The position numbers were made by a program, and so were the translations under genes. The notes below the pieces were generated by a model, which searched no databases, was not told where the DNA came from, and saw only the letters and a program-made list of their open reading frames with translations. Below, one piece after another: positions 8,367 to 16,701 of a stretch of 64,000 bases of DNA (the stretch's first letter is position 1; each line of letters opens with the position of its first letter). The stretch covers positions 124,001-188,000 of the forward strand of contig DASRFR010000054.1 in assembly GCA_035651455.1 (NCBI GenBank). Direction: 5' to 3'. This DNA comes from DASRFR01 sp035651455. Its GTDB lineage: Bacteria > Acidobacteriota > Terriglobia > Terriglobales > Acidobacteriaceae.

Positions 8367-9466
8367 GCTGCCGACCGAGGACGATCCAGACTGCCGCTGT
8401 AGCGCAATAAACCGACGAGCATGGCGATCAGAGCAACGACGACCATCAGGCCCCCGAGGTCGGCAATGCCGCCCGCCAACAAACCGAGCTTCAGTTCTAG
8501 CAACACAAAAAGGGGCAGGATGAGCGACCCCGCCAGCAGCACGCCGATCCAACGCCGTTTCCATCTTTCACTCAGGAAAACATAGGGCTCGACAAAAGCG
8601 AGCAGCATGGCGAGAAACCCGAATTCGATGATGTGAGAGTGGGCCGCAATTTCGACGGCGCGCGCTCCCGCCAGATTTCCAAAGTTGGCGACTTCGACTC
8701 TCGCAGCGGACAGGCTGGCTGGAGAAGCCGCATCCTGCAAGATATTCTGGAGAATAGACGTTTCCTGCTCCTCATGCCTGTAAAGATCGACCGCCGAGCA
8801 CCAGGCGCCGTGTAGAAATCCCAGCAGCACAAGCAGCGTCCCACCGCTTAATAGCACACGCTGCGACCAACCACTCTCCTGCGTGACCTCCAGAGCCCCA
8901 CTTGCGGCACGTTGGCCATGAAGATACTTCCAAACTCCCCAGCCTTCGGCAATGAGCACCCCGATGAGGAGTGCGCCCGCAGAATCGGCCAGAACGCTTG
9001 CCCATCCGATAACCGCAAATGGACTGTACGCGACACCGACATAATGAATAAGAAAAATGCCGACCGGGAGCAAAACGCCCCCGGCCAGGAAGAGCGCCGC
9101 CAACAACCTTGCCGTGCGATGGGGGAAGGCGATATAAGGCTGCAGCAACGCTAACAACACCGCTAGATAACCTGCATCCGTCATGTGGACGTGGGCGTCC
9201 ACTTTGGTTCCGCGGTCTTCGAGCAGACCGCCAAGGCCGGAAAAAACCTGTTGGGCAGCCGATGGATTTGCAGCCGCAACCGCCTGCGCCGCCGCCATCA
9301 GGGCTTCTCCCTGGCGCCCGGCATTCTGGTGCAGCACAAAAACCGCGAACACGTCGCCAAATAGCATCCCACCTGCGATCAGTGCGATGCCGCCGAAAAG
9401 CAATAGACGGCGCGCGCTCGCGGGCGCGAAGGTCAGTCTTACCGCCGGAATAGCTTGGCTTGCCAT
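8363..9466 (-). CDS. Membrane protein with two tandem four-helix, three-His modules (unrecognised family)
   Basis: A 367-aa protein of eight predicted membrane helices, built of two halves that align with each other and with the next gene product. Half 1 (about 20-182) has His46 (VLHQN) and His92/His94 (VDAHVH). Half 2 (about 202-356) has His231 (YRHEEQ) and His276/His278 (IAAHSH). Each half reads helix, soluble loop of about 45 residues, HxH helix ending in PY, a helix with LLAGxxLLP, and a Gly-rich fourth helix. It starts 25 nt after the luciferase-like gene and is coupled to the next gene by ATGA. The membrane location and duplication are direct observations. Redox, metal or transport roles are guesses. 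Confidence 0.85.
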   Translation of the reverse strand: MASQAIPAVRLTFAPASARRLLLFGGIALIAGGMLFGDVFAVFVLHQNAGRQGEALMAAAQAVAAANPSAAQQVFSGLGGLLEDRGTKVDAHVHMTDAGYLAVLLALLQPYIAFPHRTARLLAALFLAGGVLLPVGIFLIHYVGVAYSPFAVIGWASVLADSAGALLIGVLIAEGWGVWKYLHGQRAASGALEVTQESGWSQRVLLSGGTLLVLLGFLHGAWCSAVDLYRHEEQETSILQNILQDAASPASLSAARVEVANFGNLAGARAVEIAAHSHIIEFGFLAMLLAFVEPYVFLSERWKRRWIGVLLAGSLILPLFVLLELKLGLLAGGIADLGGLMVVVALIAMLVGLLRYSGSLDRPRSAA

Positions 9467-9491
9467 GAGCAGTTTTCAGTTCGGCACGTTC

Positions 9492-10574
9492 CTAGTCCGC
9501 CGCAGCGCTGACCCGTTCCTTACGAAACGCAGGCATGACATGCTTGGCGAACATGTGCTGAGTCTTGATGCTCTTCCAGTGTTCGAGGCCACCAAAATTG
9601 GAAACAATGGCCAATTCTCCGATGCCGCCCTTCTCCTGCAGAGCTCGAATCTGTTGGGTCACCTTGTCGGGAGTGCCAATAAAGCCGATCTCCTGGCTGA
9701 CAATCTCCTCGTAGGTGAGCCTGGTCAGGGATTCCAGCGCACCACTGGCATAAAACCCGTAGCCCTTGGCGCGCAGCTCAGCCTTCTTTTCTTCTCCCTG
9801 GAGCGATTCGACCGGTGAAGCATTGAACGCCAGAAAATTGTGCAAGGCCTCTTCGACCTCGCGGCGGATCGTTTTTTCGTCCGTGTCGATGTAGACAGGG
9901 CGGATATAAACGATGTCGGGGGTGTGACCGTGCTCGGCGCAAGCAGCCTTGTACAGATTCAGCGGAGCTTCCAACACTTTCCAAGGCAGCAGGGGCGGAA
10001 CGAAAATTCCCCAGCCTTTCGCGCCCGCCATCTGGTAAGTGATATCGCTCGTGCCTCCGGTGTAGAACTTGGGATGTGGCTTCTGTACCGGCCTGGGCGC
10101 GACGCTGACATCCTTCACGTTGTAGAACTTGCCTTGATAGGAGAATTTGTCGCGGGTGAGCGCCAACTCGAGGATGTCGATGGCTTCATTGTAACGCGGA
10201 CGGCTTTCTTCGAGCGGCACGGCGGAGGGGCCGAATAACCAGGCATGGCCACGTCCCAGGCCGCACTCCAGGCGGCCATGGGTGAGAATGTCGGTTTCGG
10301 CAATCATGCCCGCGAGGCGCATGGGATTTTCCAGAGGCAACGTATGCAGGGCGGTACGAAACCGAATCCGCTTCGTGCGCTGGGCAGCGGCCGCGAACAT
10401 GGCCAGGGGATTCGCGGATATCGAGAATTTCTGAAAAAAATGATGGTCGATGACGGAGAAAACGTCGAAACCGGAGTCGTCGGCATGTTCGATCTGCCGC
10501 ATGATCTCCCAAGTCATGTCGTAATGCGACTTACCGGGCGGTGTCTGGATCTCGCAATAAATGCCGAATCGCAT
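9492..10574 (-). CDS. Luciferase-like (LLM class) flavin-dependent monooxygenase
   Basis: TIM-barrel flavoprotein of the bacterial luciferase family, 360 aa. It begins MRFGIYCEIQTPPG and has the family segments RIRFRTALHTLPLENPMRLA, GRLECGLGRGHAW and a C-terminal FIGTPDKVTQQIRAL. Members oxidise substrates with FMNH2 and O2, or in another branch use F420. The gene starts 3 nt after a flavin reductase gene, which argues for FMNH2 supplied by that partner, as in two-component monooxygenases such as RutA/RutF or NTA/EDTA oxidases. A complete F420 operon lies just 5 kb away, so an F420-linked role cannot be excluded from sequence alone. Confidence 0.9.
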   Translation of the reverse strand: MRFGIYCEIQTPPGKSHYDMTWEIMRQIEHADDSGFDVFSVIDHHFFQKFSISANPLAMFAAAAQRTKRIRFRTALHTLPLENPMRLAGMIAETDILTHGRLECGLGRGHAWLFGPSAVPLEESRPRYNEAIDILELALTRDKFSYQGKFYNVKDVSVAPRPVQKPHPKFYTGGTSDITYQMAGAKGWGIFVPPLLPWKVLEAPLNLYKAACAEHGHTPDIVYIRPVYIDTDEKTIRREVEEALHNFLAFNASPVESLQGEEKKAELRAKGYGFYASGALESLTRLTYEEIVSQEIGFIGTPDKVTQQIRALQEKGGIGELAIVSNFGGLEHWKSIKTQHMFAKHVMPAFRKERVSAAAD

Positions 10575-10577
10575 GGG

Positions 10578-11144
10578 TTAACCTTTTCGTGTGCCCGAAC
10601 TCTGCGCCTGACGCCGGAGCTCGCGATCGAGGGACTTCTGCTGCGTCGAATTTTGTTCTATCTCGCCGTCGACGCGGCGATATTTACCGCGGAAGAAAAG
10701 CAGCGGTTCACCTTCGCGCACCACAACATCTTCAACCTCGGCGATGAAGATGGTGTGATCACCCGCGTCTTGCGCGGTATGCAGCTTGCACTCGAGGTAA
10801 GCCAGGGCGCCGCGCAACACCGGCGTACCGTGTTGAGTACGGTCAAAGCGCGCTCCCACTTCTTCGGCGTGCTGACTTTCGATGGCGCGCGCATAGTACT
10901 CGGAGATCGCCCGCTGTTCTTCCGAGAGCACGTTGATGCCGAAGCGCTTTCGAGCGTGCAAGTGAGCGTGTGTCCGCGCCCGGTGATCCACACACACCAG
11001 CACCAGCATGGGATCGAGCGATACGGATGCAAACGCATTAGCCGTCATGCCGTGTACCGCGCCTCCATCGTCCACTGTCACCACGGTTACACCGGTGGCA
11101 AATGCTCCCATGGCTCTGCGAAAATCAGCCTGACTGATGCTCAT
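10578..11144 (-). CDS. Flavin reductase (FMN-binding split barrel)
   Basis: NAD(P)H:flavin oxidoreductase-like protein, 188 aa, of the split-beta-barrel flavin reductase family. It opens with FRRAMGAFATGVTVVTVDDGG, followed by GMTANAFASVSLDP and PMLVLVCVDHRARTH, the classic flavin-binding stretches. The last 30 residues are polar and probably disordered. It is 47 nt after the receptor gene and 3 nt before the luciferase-like gene, so the two are almost surely translated as a pair. Likely job: supply reduced FMN to that monooxygenase. Confidence 0.92.
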   Translation of the reverse strand: MSISQADFRRAMGAFATGVTVVTVDDGGAVHGMTANAFASVSLDPMLVLVCVDHRARTHAHLHARKRFGINVLSEEQRAISEYYARAIESQHAEEVGARFDRTQHGTPVLRGALAYLECKLHTAQDAGDHTIFIAEVEDVVVREGEPLLFFRGKYRRVDGEIEQNSTQQKSLDRELRRQAQSSGTRKG

Positions 11145-11191
11145 CGAAAAGGGCCAAGCCCGTCACTGCGATGCTCTGACCCATCCCTAAC

Positions 11192-14100
11192 CTACCACGT
11201 CAAACGCAACGCTAATTGGATCTGACGCGGATTGAACAGAGAGCGCGGGGTGCCGTACGAGGGGTTTGGTGAACCCTCGCGGAAGAACGGCCCCGTGCCA
11301 CAGTAAGTAGCGCCGCCGGCGGGACAAAAATCCGACGCGCCGTAAGCCGTATTGAAGAAGCGAACGTTCAGAGTGTTCAGCAAGTTAAAACCTTCGGCCA
11401 TAGCCTCCAGGCGCATTTTTTCGGTGAAAACAAACGTGCGTGACAGCCGCATGTCTACGCTCTTGTAACTATCGCCCTGGAAGGTATTCCTGGGCTCGAT
11501 GCCCACGCGATCGTTGTTGCCAAAAATATCGCCGTTCGCATCGAAGCCGGCGAACTTGGTGAAGTAGTGAGGCGATTCCAAGGTGACAATGGAAGACAGT
11601 TGCCAGTCATTGAGGACGGCGTTCAGGTGGGTGGGACCGGCCAAAATGAAGTTCAGGACGAAGCGGTTGCGCACATCATCGGAGGAAACCGCGCGCTCCT
11701 TGTTGAAGCAGCAGGTGTCCTGCGGGATGAGTACAAAGCTAGGATTAGGACCATTGTCGATACCTTTCGACCAGGTATAACTAACGCCCCAGCCGACGTG
11801 GTTGCCCATGCGCTTGTTGAAGTTGACAAGCAGACCGTCCCATTGCGAGTCCCACTTGGAGTCGGCCTCAAAATCAACCGCGAACCCCGCAAAGCCGGGC
11901 GGAACCGGGCACCCGGTGAAAAAGGCGCATCGCACACCTGGGGCGATCACAGGTGGGGTGCAGGGGAAGTTGCTGCAATACAGATTTTTCATTCCAACAT
12001 CCCCACGGGAATCGTGAAACGGTAACTGGCCGCTCGGATCGGGTTGGTTCACGTTGTAAAAACTGCCCAGGTGCACGCCGCGAACGTGCATGCCGGTGAT
12101 ATCGACGACAGCGTCTTTGAAGGGCTGGAACTCCACACCCAGGCTCGCCTGCGCGCCATAAGGTGGCTGGTGATCTTTGGCGAAGCGAACGATCACGGCG
12201 TCCAAAGCATTCGCCGGGTAAGTCGCAGTCGCGAGATTAGGGCCCAGCAATGCGGGAGCGCCAGGCGTAGCAGGCGTCAAGAGGTTGGCCATGGTGAACG
12301 GATCCGATCCGAAAGCCGACAGGCGAGTCTTGGCGTTCAGATCATCCTGCTTGTTCTCGCGGCCGGGGAATTTACCAATAACTCCGCCGCAGGACGGGAT
12401 CTGGCACATGAGCAGCGGAGAAGGAATGGTGCCGTGAAAGAGTCCTGCGCCGCCACGAAAGATGATGTTGTGTTGGGAGCCGAAGGCGTAGGAGAAGCCC
12501 GCCCGGGGATCGAACTGATGCAGGGGATTGTTGATTGCGGCCGCAGGCCAGGTCTCGCCCTGCCAGCGCAGGCCATAGTTTAGCGTCAGGTTCGTGGTGG
12601 CCCGCCACTTATCCTGCACGAACAGGCCTTCATAGGTGTGCCCGAGAGTTCCCTTGGCTTGATTGCGAACCGCGGAGGAAATGGCGCCGCCCTGATAAAC
12701 AGACGTGCTCAGTGTGGGCTCATTAAATCCAGAAGCCGTGTCGAACCGCTCAAAAAAGATCACGAAGGGATCCGGAGCGACGCGACCAAGCACCTGGCTC
12801 ACGAAATCCGTGCCGAGGAAAGCGCTCAAGCTGCCGAAATCAGCCTCGAAGGGATAGAACAACGGGAAAGACTCCGTCGTATTGACGTGATTGAAATCGC
12901 CACCGAAATCGATGGTGTGCTTGCCAAAGGTTTTGGTAACGGTATCCACGAACTCCCAGCGCCCTTCTTCGTAAAAGTCTGGGTTACCGCGATTGACGCC
13001 CATTGTAAAAACGTTCGAGACTTCGAGGTGAGGCTGCGTGCTCACCGTCGGAAAATCAAAAAACCGATGGGAATACTGGAGCCGAGCTTCATTGACGAGC
13101 GAACTGGAAAGGACGCTGGAAAGATTTCCGACGATGGACTGGTCGCGGAAGTAGTTGTTTTTGAAACCTGAAGGCAGGTCGAAGCCGTCATTCAAAGGGG
13201 AAAGGTTAGTGCCACGCTGGTCGTTGATGAAATATCGAACGTACATCGACTCTTTAACGTTGAAGGAATGATCGAGCTTCATCAGGCCGTTGTCGTAGTT
13301 GATAAGGCGGTTCACGCGCAGGTTCTCGGCCGGGAGTCCGAAAATCGTCTGCTTCACATTGTTGATGGCGGTTATGTTCGCCAGCACCGCGGAGTTGTAG
13401 TACGGCGACTCGCTATGGCGCTGCCCCTCGTAATTGGCAAAGAAGAAGGTCTTGTCCTTGACGATGGGTGCACCGAGGGTGCCGCCGAACTGGTTCTGGC
13501 GCAGCTTGTTGAAACCGCCGGGCGCCGCCAGTGCATTCTTGGCGTCCATGGCGTCGTTTCGGAAGTACTCGTAAGCCGACCCATGCAAGGTATTCGTGCC
13601 GCTCTTGGTGATGATGTTGACGATTCCGCCAACGGCCCGGCCGAATTCCGTGCTGTAAGCGCTGTTGATAACGCGGAACTCCTGCACGCCTTCCTGCGAG
13701 GGAGTCGTCTTCTGAATGCCCGACGCGGTCGACATGTTGTCAGCGCCGTCGATGGCGACGAAGTTGTAATGAATATTCTGCCCCGCAAATGAAAGCTTGG
13801 TGACCGGCTCGATGATGACGTCAGTGCTGCCCGAGGTGGTGTCGCCGACGGTGACAGCCGGAGCCAGCAAGGCGAAATCGATGAACTGACGTCCGTTTAC
13901 CGGCAAATTCTCGATCTTGTTTTCATCAATAACCGAACTGACCATGGTGCGGGTCGGTTCGGCCACTTCGCCGACGTCCTGCACCGTGACTTCCTGAAGC
14001 AATTGTCCGACGGGCAGATTGAAATCCACGTTGCCGATGGCGCCGATGTCGAGATGGATCTTCTTGGCAGCTTTCTGAAAACCACTCTTCTCCGCGGTGA

Positions 14101-14446
14101 TGGTGTAATCGCCGGGCGGCAGCGAGGAGATCTGGTAATCACCCGTGGGAGTAGCGGTCACAGTGCGGGAGAGCCCCGTGGCTGTGTTGGCAGCGGTAAC
14201 GTTGGCATCCGAAATCGCCGCACCGCTGGTATCGAAGACGCGACCCTGCACCGTCACATTGACCAATTGCGCGCGCAGGGACGGCGACGGGTATAGCAGA
14301 AGTAGTAAGAACGCCAACGCGGGGAGGCAACGCCGGTCGCGTAGCCTCGACCATGACAAAGCCGCCGAGTAAACCATCGGCGATTGTGGAATTCTGCCGC
14401 TCGCACCGGGCTTGGCCACTGCTCTGGAGCTGAACTGGGGGCTCAT
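11192..14446 (-). CDS. Oar-type TonB-dependent outer-membrane receptor
   Basis: Outer-membrane receptor, 1084 aa. A hydrophobic signal (about 40-58, ending LRA) is followed by a carboxypeptidase-regulatory-like domain (about 65-150, VQGRVFDTSGAAISDANV). A plug domain follows, with the Oar-type NLPVNGRQFIDFALLAPAV segment and FGRAVGGIVNIITKSGTN. The C-terminal barrel ends RQIQLALRLTW, with a terminal aromatic. The start ATG 14446 has GGAG 7 nt upstream, and the gap to the GntR stop is only 25 nt. Being second in the operon, it is the likely entry port for the compound degraded by the downstream enzymes. Ligand unknown; these receptors usually take large or scarce molecules. Confidence 0.92.
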   Translation of the reverse strand: MSPQFSSRAVAKPGASGRIPQSPMVYSAALSWSRLRDRRCLPALAFLLLLLYPSPSLRAQLVNVTVQGRVFDTSGAAISDANVTAANTATGLSRTVTATPTGDYQISSLPPGDYTITAEKSGFQKAAKKIHLDIGAIGNVDFNLPVGQLLQEVTVQDVGEVAEPTRTMVSSVIDENKIENLPVNGRQFIDFALLAPAVTVGDTTSGSTDVIIEPVTKLSFAGQNIHYNFVAIDGADNMSTASGIQKTTPSQEGVQEFRVINSAYSTEFGRAVGGIVNIITKSGTNTLHGSAYEYFRNDAMDAKNALAAPGGFNKLRQNQFGGTLGAPIVKDKTFFFANYEGQRHSESPYYNSAVLANITAINNVKQTIFGLPAENLRVNRLINYDNGLMKLDHSFNVKESMYVRYFINDQRGTNLSPLNDGFDLPSGFKNNYFRDQSIVGNLSSVLSSSLVNEARLQYSHRFFDFPTVSTQPHLEVSNVFTMGVNRGNPDFYEEGRWEFVDTVTKTFGKHTIDFGGDFNHVNTTESFPLFYPFEADFGSLSAFLGTDFVSQVLGRVAPDPFVIFFERFDTASGFNEPTLSTSVYQGGAISSAVRNQAKGTLGHTYEGLFVQDKWRATTNLTLNYGLRWQGETWPAAAINNPLHQFDPRAGFSYAFGSQHNIIFRGGAGLFHGTIPSPLLMCQIPSCGGVIGKFPGRENKQDDLNAKTRLSAFGSDPFTMANLLTPATPGAPALLGPNLATATYPANALDAVIVRFAKDHQPPYGAQASLGVEFQPFKDAVVDITGMHVRGVHLGSFYNVNQPDPSGQLPFHDSRGDVGMKNLYCSNFPCTPPVIAPGVRCAFFTGCPVPPGFAGFAVDFEADSKWDSQWDGLLVNFNKRMGNHVGWGVSYTWSKGIDNGPNPSFVLIPQDTCCFNKERAVSSDDVRNRFVLNFILAGPTHLNAVLNDWQLSSIVTLESPHYFTKFAGFDANGDIFGNNDRVGIEPRNTFQGDSYKSVDMRLSRTFVFTEKMRLEAMAEGFNLLNTLNVRFFNTAYGASDFCPAGGATYCGTGPFFREGSPNPSYGTPRSLFNPRQIQLALRLTW

Positions 14447-14471
14447 ATGGTCTCCTGTTTGCCGAATGACG

Positions 14472-15209
14472 TTATCTCATCCTGTCAGACGCACGCACTC
14501 CGACTTTGTTCGCGGGTTCTGCCCGCTTACTTCGTTTGCGTACCGCCGTCGGTACCTGGCCGTCTACCAGCGAACTAAGGCGCGACTCGGAATCCCCGAG
14601 ATGACGCTCCAGTGCCTCGGCACAATCGGTCAGCCGCCTGGCGACGAGAAGCTGATAAAGCTTGCGATGAATGGGAACCAGGACGCTGGGATCGTCATGA
14701 CGACGGTCCACCAAAACCATACCCATCCGTAGTTCCCCGAGAACTTTGCGATAGAAACTCTCGAGGCGCTTGCTACGGTGAAACCGGATCAGCAATGTAT
14801 GGAACTGGAAGTCAAAATGCACCGCCTGCATCCAGTCGCGGGTGCGGACGGCAGCTTCGTACTGCTCCAAAGCCGCCAGCAAATCATTGACAATATCGGC
14901 ATCGTCGGAGGTCGCGGCCATGATGGCCGGGATTTCCAGCATTCGGCGCAGGTGATAAATCTCCTGCACATCTTTACGAGTGAGCTGGGAGACGGCAACT
15001 CCGCGGTAAGGGCTACGCGTTAGCAGGCCTTCCAGCGAGAGAATACGCATAGCTTCGCGCATTGTGTTGCGCGAGACACCAAGCGAAGTCGCAAGCCGCA
15101 GCTCTTGAAGCTGCGTTCCGGGGCGGAGTTCACCATCCAGGATTCGCTGGCGCAGTATGGCGGCGACCTGGTCCGCGACACTTAGGCGATGAATTTCTGT
15201 ACGTTCCAT
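14472..15209 (-). CDS. GntR-family transcriptional regulator (FadR/FCD subfamily)
   Basis: Repressor-type regulator, 245 aa. The winged helix-turn-helix spans residues 5-72 (LRPGTQLQELRLATSLGVSR, then NTMREAMRILSLEGLL). The all-helical FCD effector domain spans about 80-205 and includes FDFQFHTLLIRFH, which carries the usual metal-binding histidine. The basic C-terminal tail (about 215-245) is unusual and may add DNA contact. It heads the minus-strand operon and lies under a strong promoter with an adjacent perfect palindrome (15278-15296), so self-regulation is likely. The inducer would be the pathway substrate or an intermediate, usually a carboxylic acid for this subfamily. Confidence 0.93.
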   Translation of the reverse strand: MERTEIHRLSVADQVAAILRQRILDGELRPGTQLQELRLATSLGVSRNTMREAMRILSLEGLLTRSPYRGVAVSQLTRKDVQEIYHLRRMLEIPAIMAATSDDADIVNDLLAALEQYEAAVRTRDWMQAVHFDFQFHTLLIRFHRSKRLESFYRKVLGELRMGMVLVDRRHDDPSVLVPIHRKLYQLLVARRLTDCAEALERHLGDSESRLSSLVDGQVPTAVRKRSKRAEPANKVGVRASDRMR

Positions 15210-15249
15210 TGTTAAAACTCAGACTGGAACGGCTGGGGATTGGGACGGG

Positions 15250-15277
15250 ATATTAGCCCAACTGTTGAATTTGTCAA
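15250..15277 (-). promoter_or_regulatory. Sigma70-type promoter of the GntR operon
   Basis: On the minus strand a -35 box TTGACA (15277-15272) is followed after 16 nt by TAATAT (15255-15250). This is close to the consensus and would start RNA about 35 nt before the ATG at 15209. It is the best-scoring promoter by eye in the window. The operator palindrome ends at the base next to the -35 box. Confidence 0.7.
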
Positions 15278-15296
15278 GTGTTGAAACATTCAACAC
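15263..15296. promoter_or_regulatory. Candidate operator of the GntR regulator (perfect palindrome plus half-site)
   Basis: A perfect inverted repeat, GTGTTGAAACATTCAACAC (8-nt arms, 3-nt centre), lies at 15278-15296. It abuts the -35 box of the gntR promoter. A further copy of the half-site TGTTGAA lies at 15263-15269, 16 nt away, inside the promoter spacer. Symmetry, length and place fit a dimeric GntR-family repressor. It is also within the 5' region of the divergent cofG gene (start 15505), so it could affect both directions. A small hairpin (CCGCCT/AGGCGG, 15297-15316) follows it. Confidence 0.65.
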
Positions 15297-15504
15297 CGCC
15301 TCGGTGCCTAGGCGGGGTTATACAGAGGGTTCACGAGGATGAGCATGGCAATCGACAAACGTGTTCAGACCTTGAGTCCGCCAACGTTTTCGGCGCCTTA
15401 TCATCTGACACCCACCTGATCACAAACAACGGGCTGGCGATCGGGACCGCATATGCTTCAGGTATGATTTTGTCGTTACAGTTCCCAGCGATGGACAGAA
15501 TGCG

Positions 15505-16701
15505 ATGAGTTGCACGGTTGAACGGGGCTCCAAAGAAGAAGCTCTACGCACGGGGCTGAAAGAAGCCTTGACGGGTAGGCCCCCCTTTCGGGAACTTGCT
15601 TATGAATTGATCGACTGCTCCGATGAACTGCTGCCCGATCTTGTTGCGACGGCGCGCAAATTAAAGGAACAATTCAAACCCGGCATCGTCAGCTATTCGC
15701 GCAAGGTTTTCATCCCGCTGACGAATCTGTGTCGCGATTACTGCGGGTACTGCACGTTTCGCCGGGATCCCGGTCAACCCGGGGCGCACACCATGACGCC
15801 TAATGAAGTTATGGAGGTAGTGCGTGCCGGTGAAAGACTTGGGTGCACGGAGGCACTTTTCAGCCTGGGCGATAAGCCGGAGCTTGCGTTTCCGGAGATG
15901 CGCGAAACCTTGCATCACCTCGGGCACAACTCGACGCTGCAGTACCTGGAGGCGATGTGTGAACTGGTGCTGCGAGAGTCGAACCTGCTGCCGCATCCTA
16001 ATCCCGGCCTGCTCAGCGCCGAGTGGCTGCACCGGCTCGCAGCCGTGACCCCCAGCATAGGCCTGATGCTCGAGACCACGAATGAAAGTTTGTTGGCTCG
16101 CGGCGCGGCACATGACAATGCTCCAGACAAGCTTCCGGCGAGGCGCTTGCGGGTGATTGAGGAAGCGGGCAAGCAGAAGATTCCGTTTACGACCGGCTTG
16201 CTGATTGGCATTGGCGAGAGCATGCAAGATCGCGTAGACACGCTGCTCGCGATTCGCGATTTGCACGCCCGCTACGGACACATTCAAGAGGTGATTGTGC
16301 AGAACTTCCGCGCCAAGCCCGATATTGCGATGCGCGATCATGCGGAGCCCACGCACGGAGAGATGCTGCGCACAATCGCGGTCGCCCGGCTGCTGCTGCC
16401 AGAGGTGAACATACAGGCGCCGCCCAATCTATCCGCGTCCAATTATGAGGAATTCATTGACGCGGGCATCAATGACTGGGGCGGAGTATCGCCGCTCACG
16501 CCGGACTTTATCAATCCCGAAAAGCCCTGGCCACATCTGAGACAATTGCAAATGCGAAGCGAACGGAAGGGGTCTCGATTGTTGCAACGGCTACCGGTTT
16601 ATCCTGAATTCAGGTCAATGGCTGCGGCGCGCGGCGGTTTGCTTGAAACAAAGCTGCTTGCCTGCAGCGATGATCGCGGTTATGCGCGGGTTGCGGCATG
16701 A
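15505..16701 (+). CDS. cofG: 7,8-didemethyl-8-hydroxy-5-deazariboflavin synthase, CofG subunit
   Basis: Radical SAM enzyme, 398 aa, which with CofH makes Fo, the deazaflavin chromophore of coenzyme F420, from a tyrosine-derived adduct of 5-amino-6-ribitylamino-uracil. The cluster motif CRDYCGYC is at residues 76-83 (Cys76, Cys80, Cys83), preceded by SYSRKVFIPLTNLC, which is diagnostic for CofG. QAPPNLS and DWGGVSPLTPDFINPE in the C-terminal half are also family signatures. In actinobacteria CofG and CofH are fused as FbiC; here they are separate, as in archaea and many other bacteria. First gene of the F420 operon; its last bases overlap cofD by ATGA. Confidence 0.96.
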   Translation: MSCTVERGSKEEALRTGLKEALTGRPPFRELAYELIDCSDELLPDLVATARKLKEQFKPGIVSYSRKVFIPLTNLCRDYCGYCTFRRDPGQPGAHTMTPNEVMEVVRAGERLGCTEALFSLGDKPELAFPEMRETLHHLGHNSTLQYLEAMCELVLRESNLLPHPNPGLLSAEWLHRLAAVTPSIGLMLETTNESLLARGAAHDNAPDKLPARRLRVIEEAGKQKIPFTTGLLIGIGESMQDRVDTLLAIRDLHARYGHIQEVIVQNFRAKPDIAMRDHAEPTHGEMLRTIAVARLLLPEVNIQAPPNLSASNYEEFIDAGINDWGGVSPLTPDFINPEKPWPHLRQLQMRSERKGSRLLQRLPVYPEFRSMAAARGGLLETKLLACSDDRGYARVAA

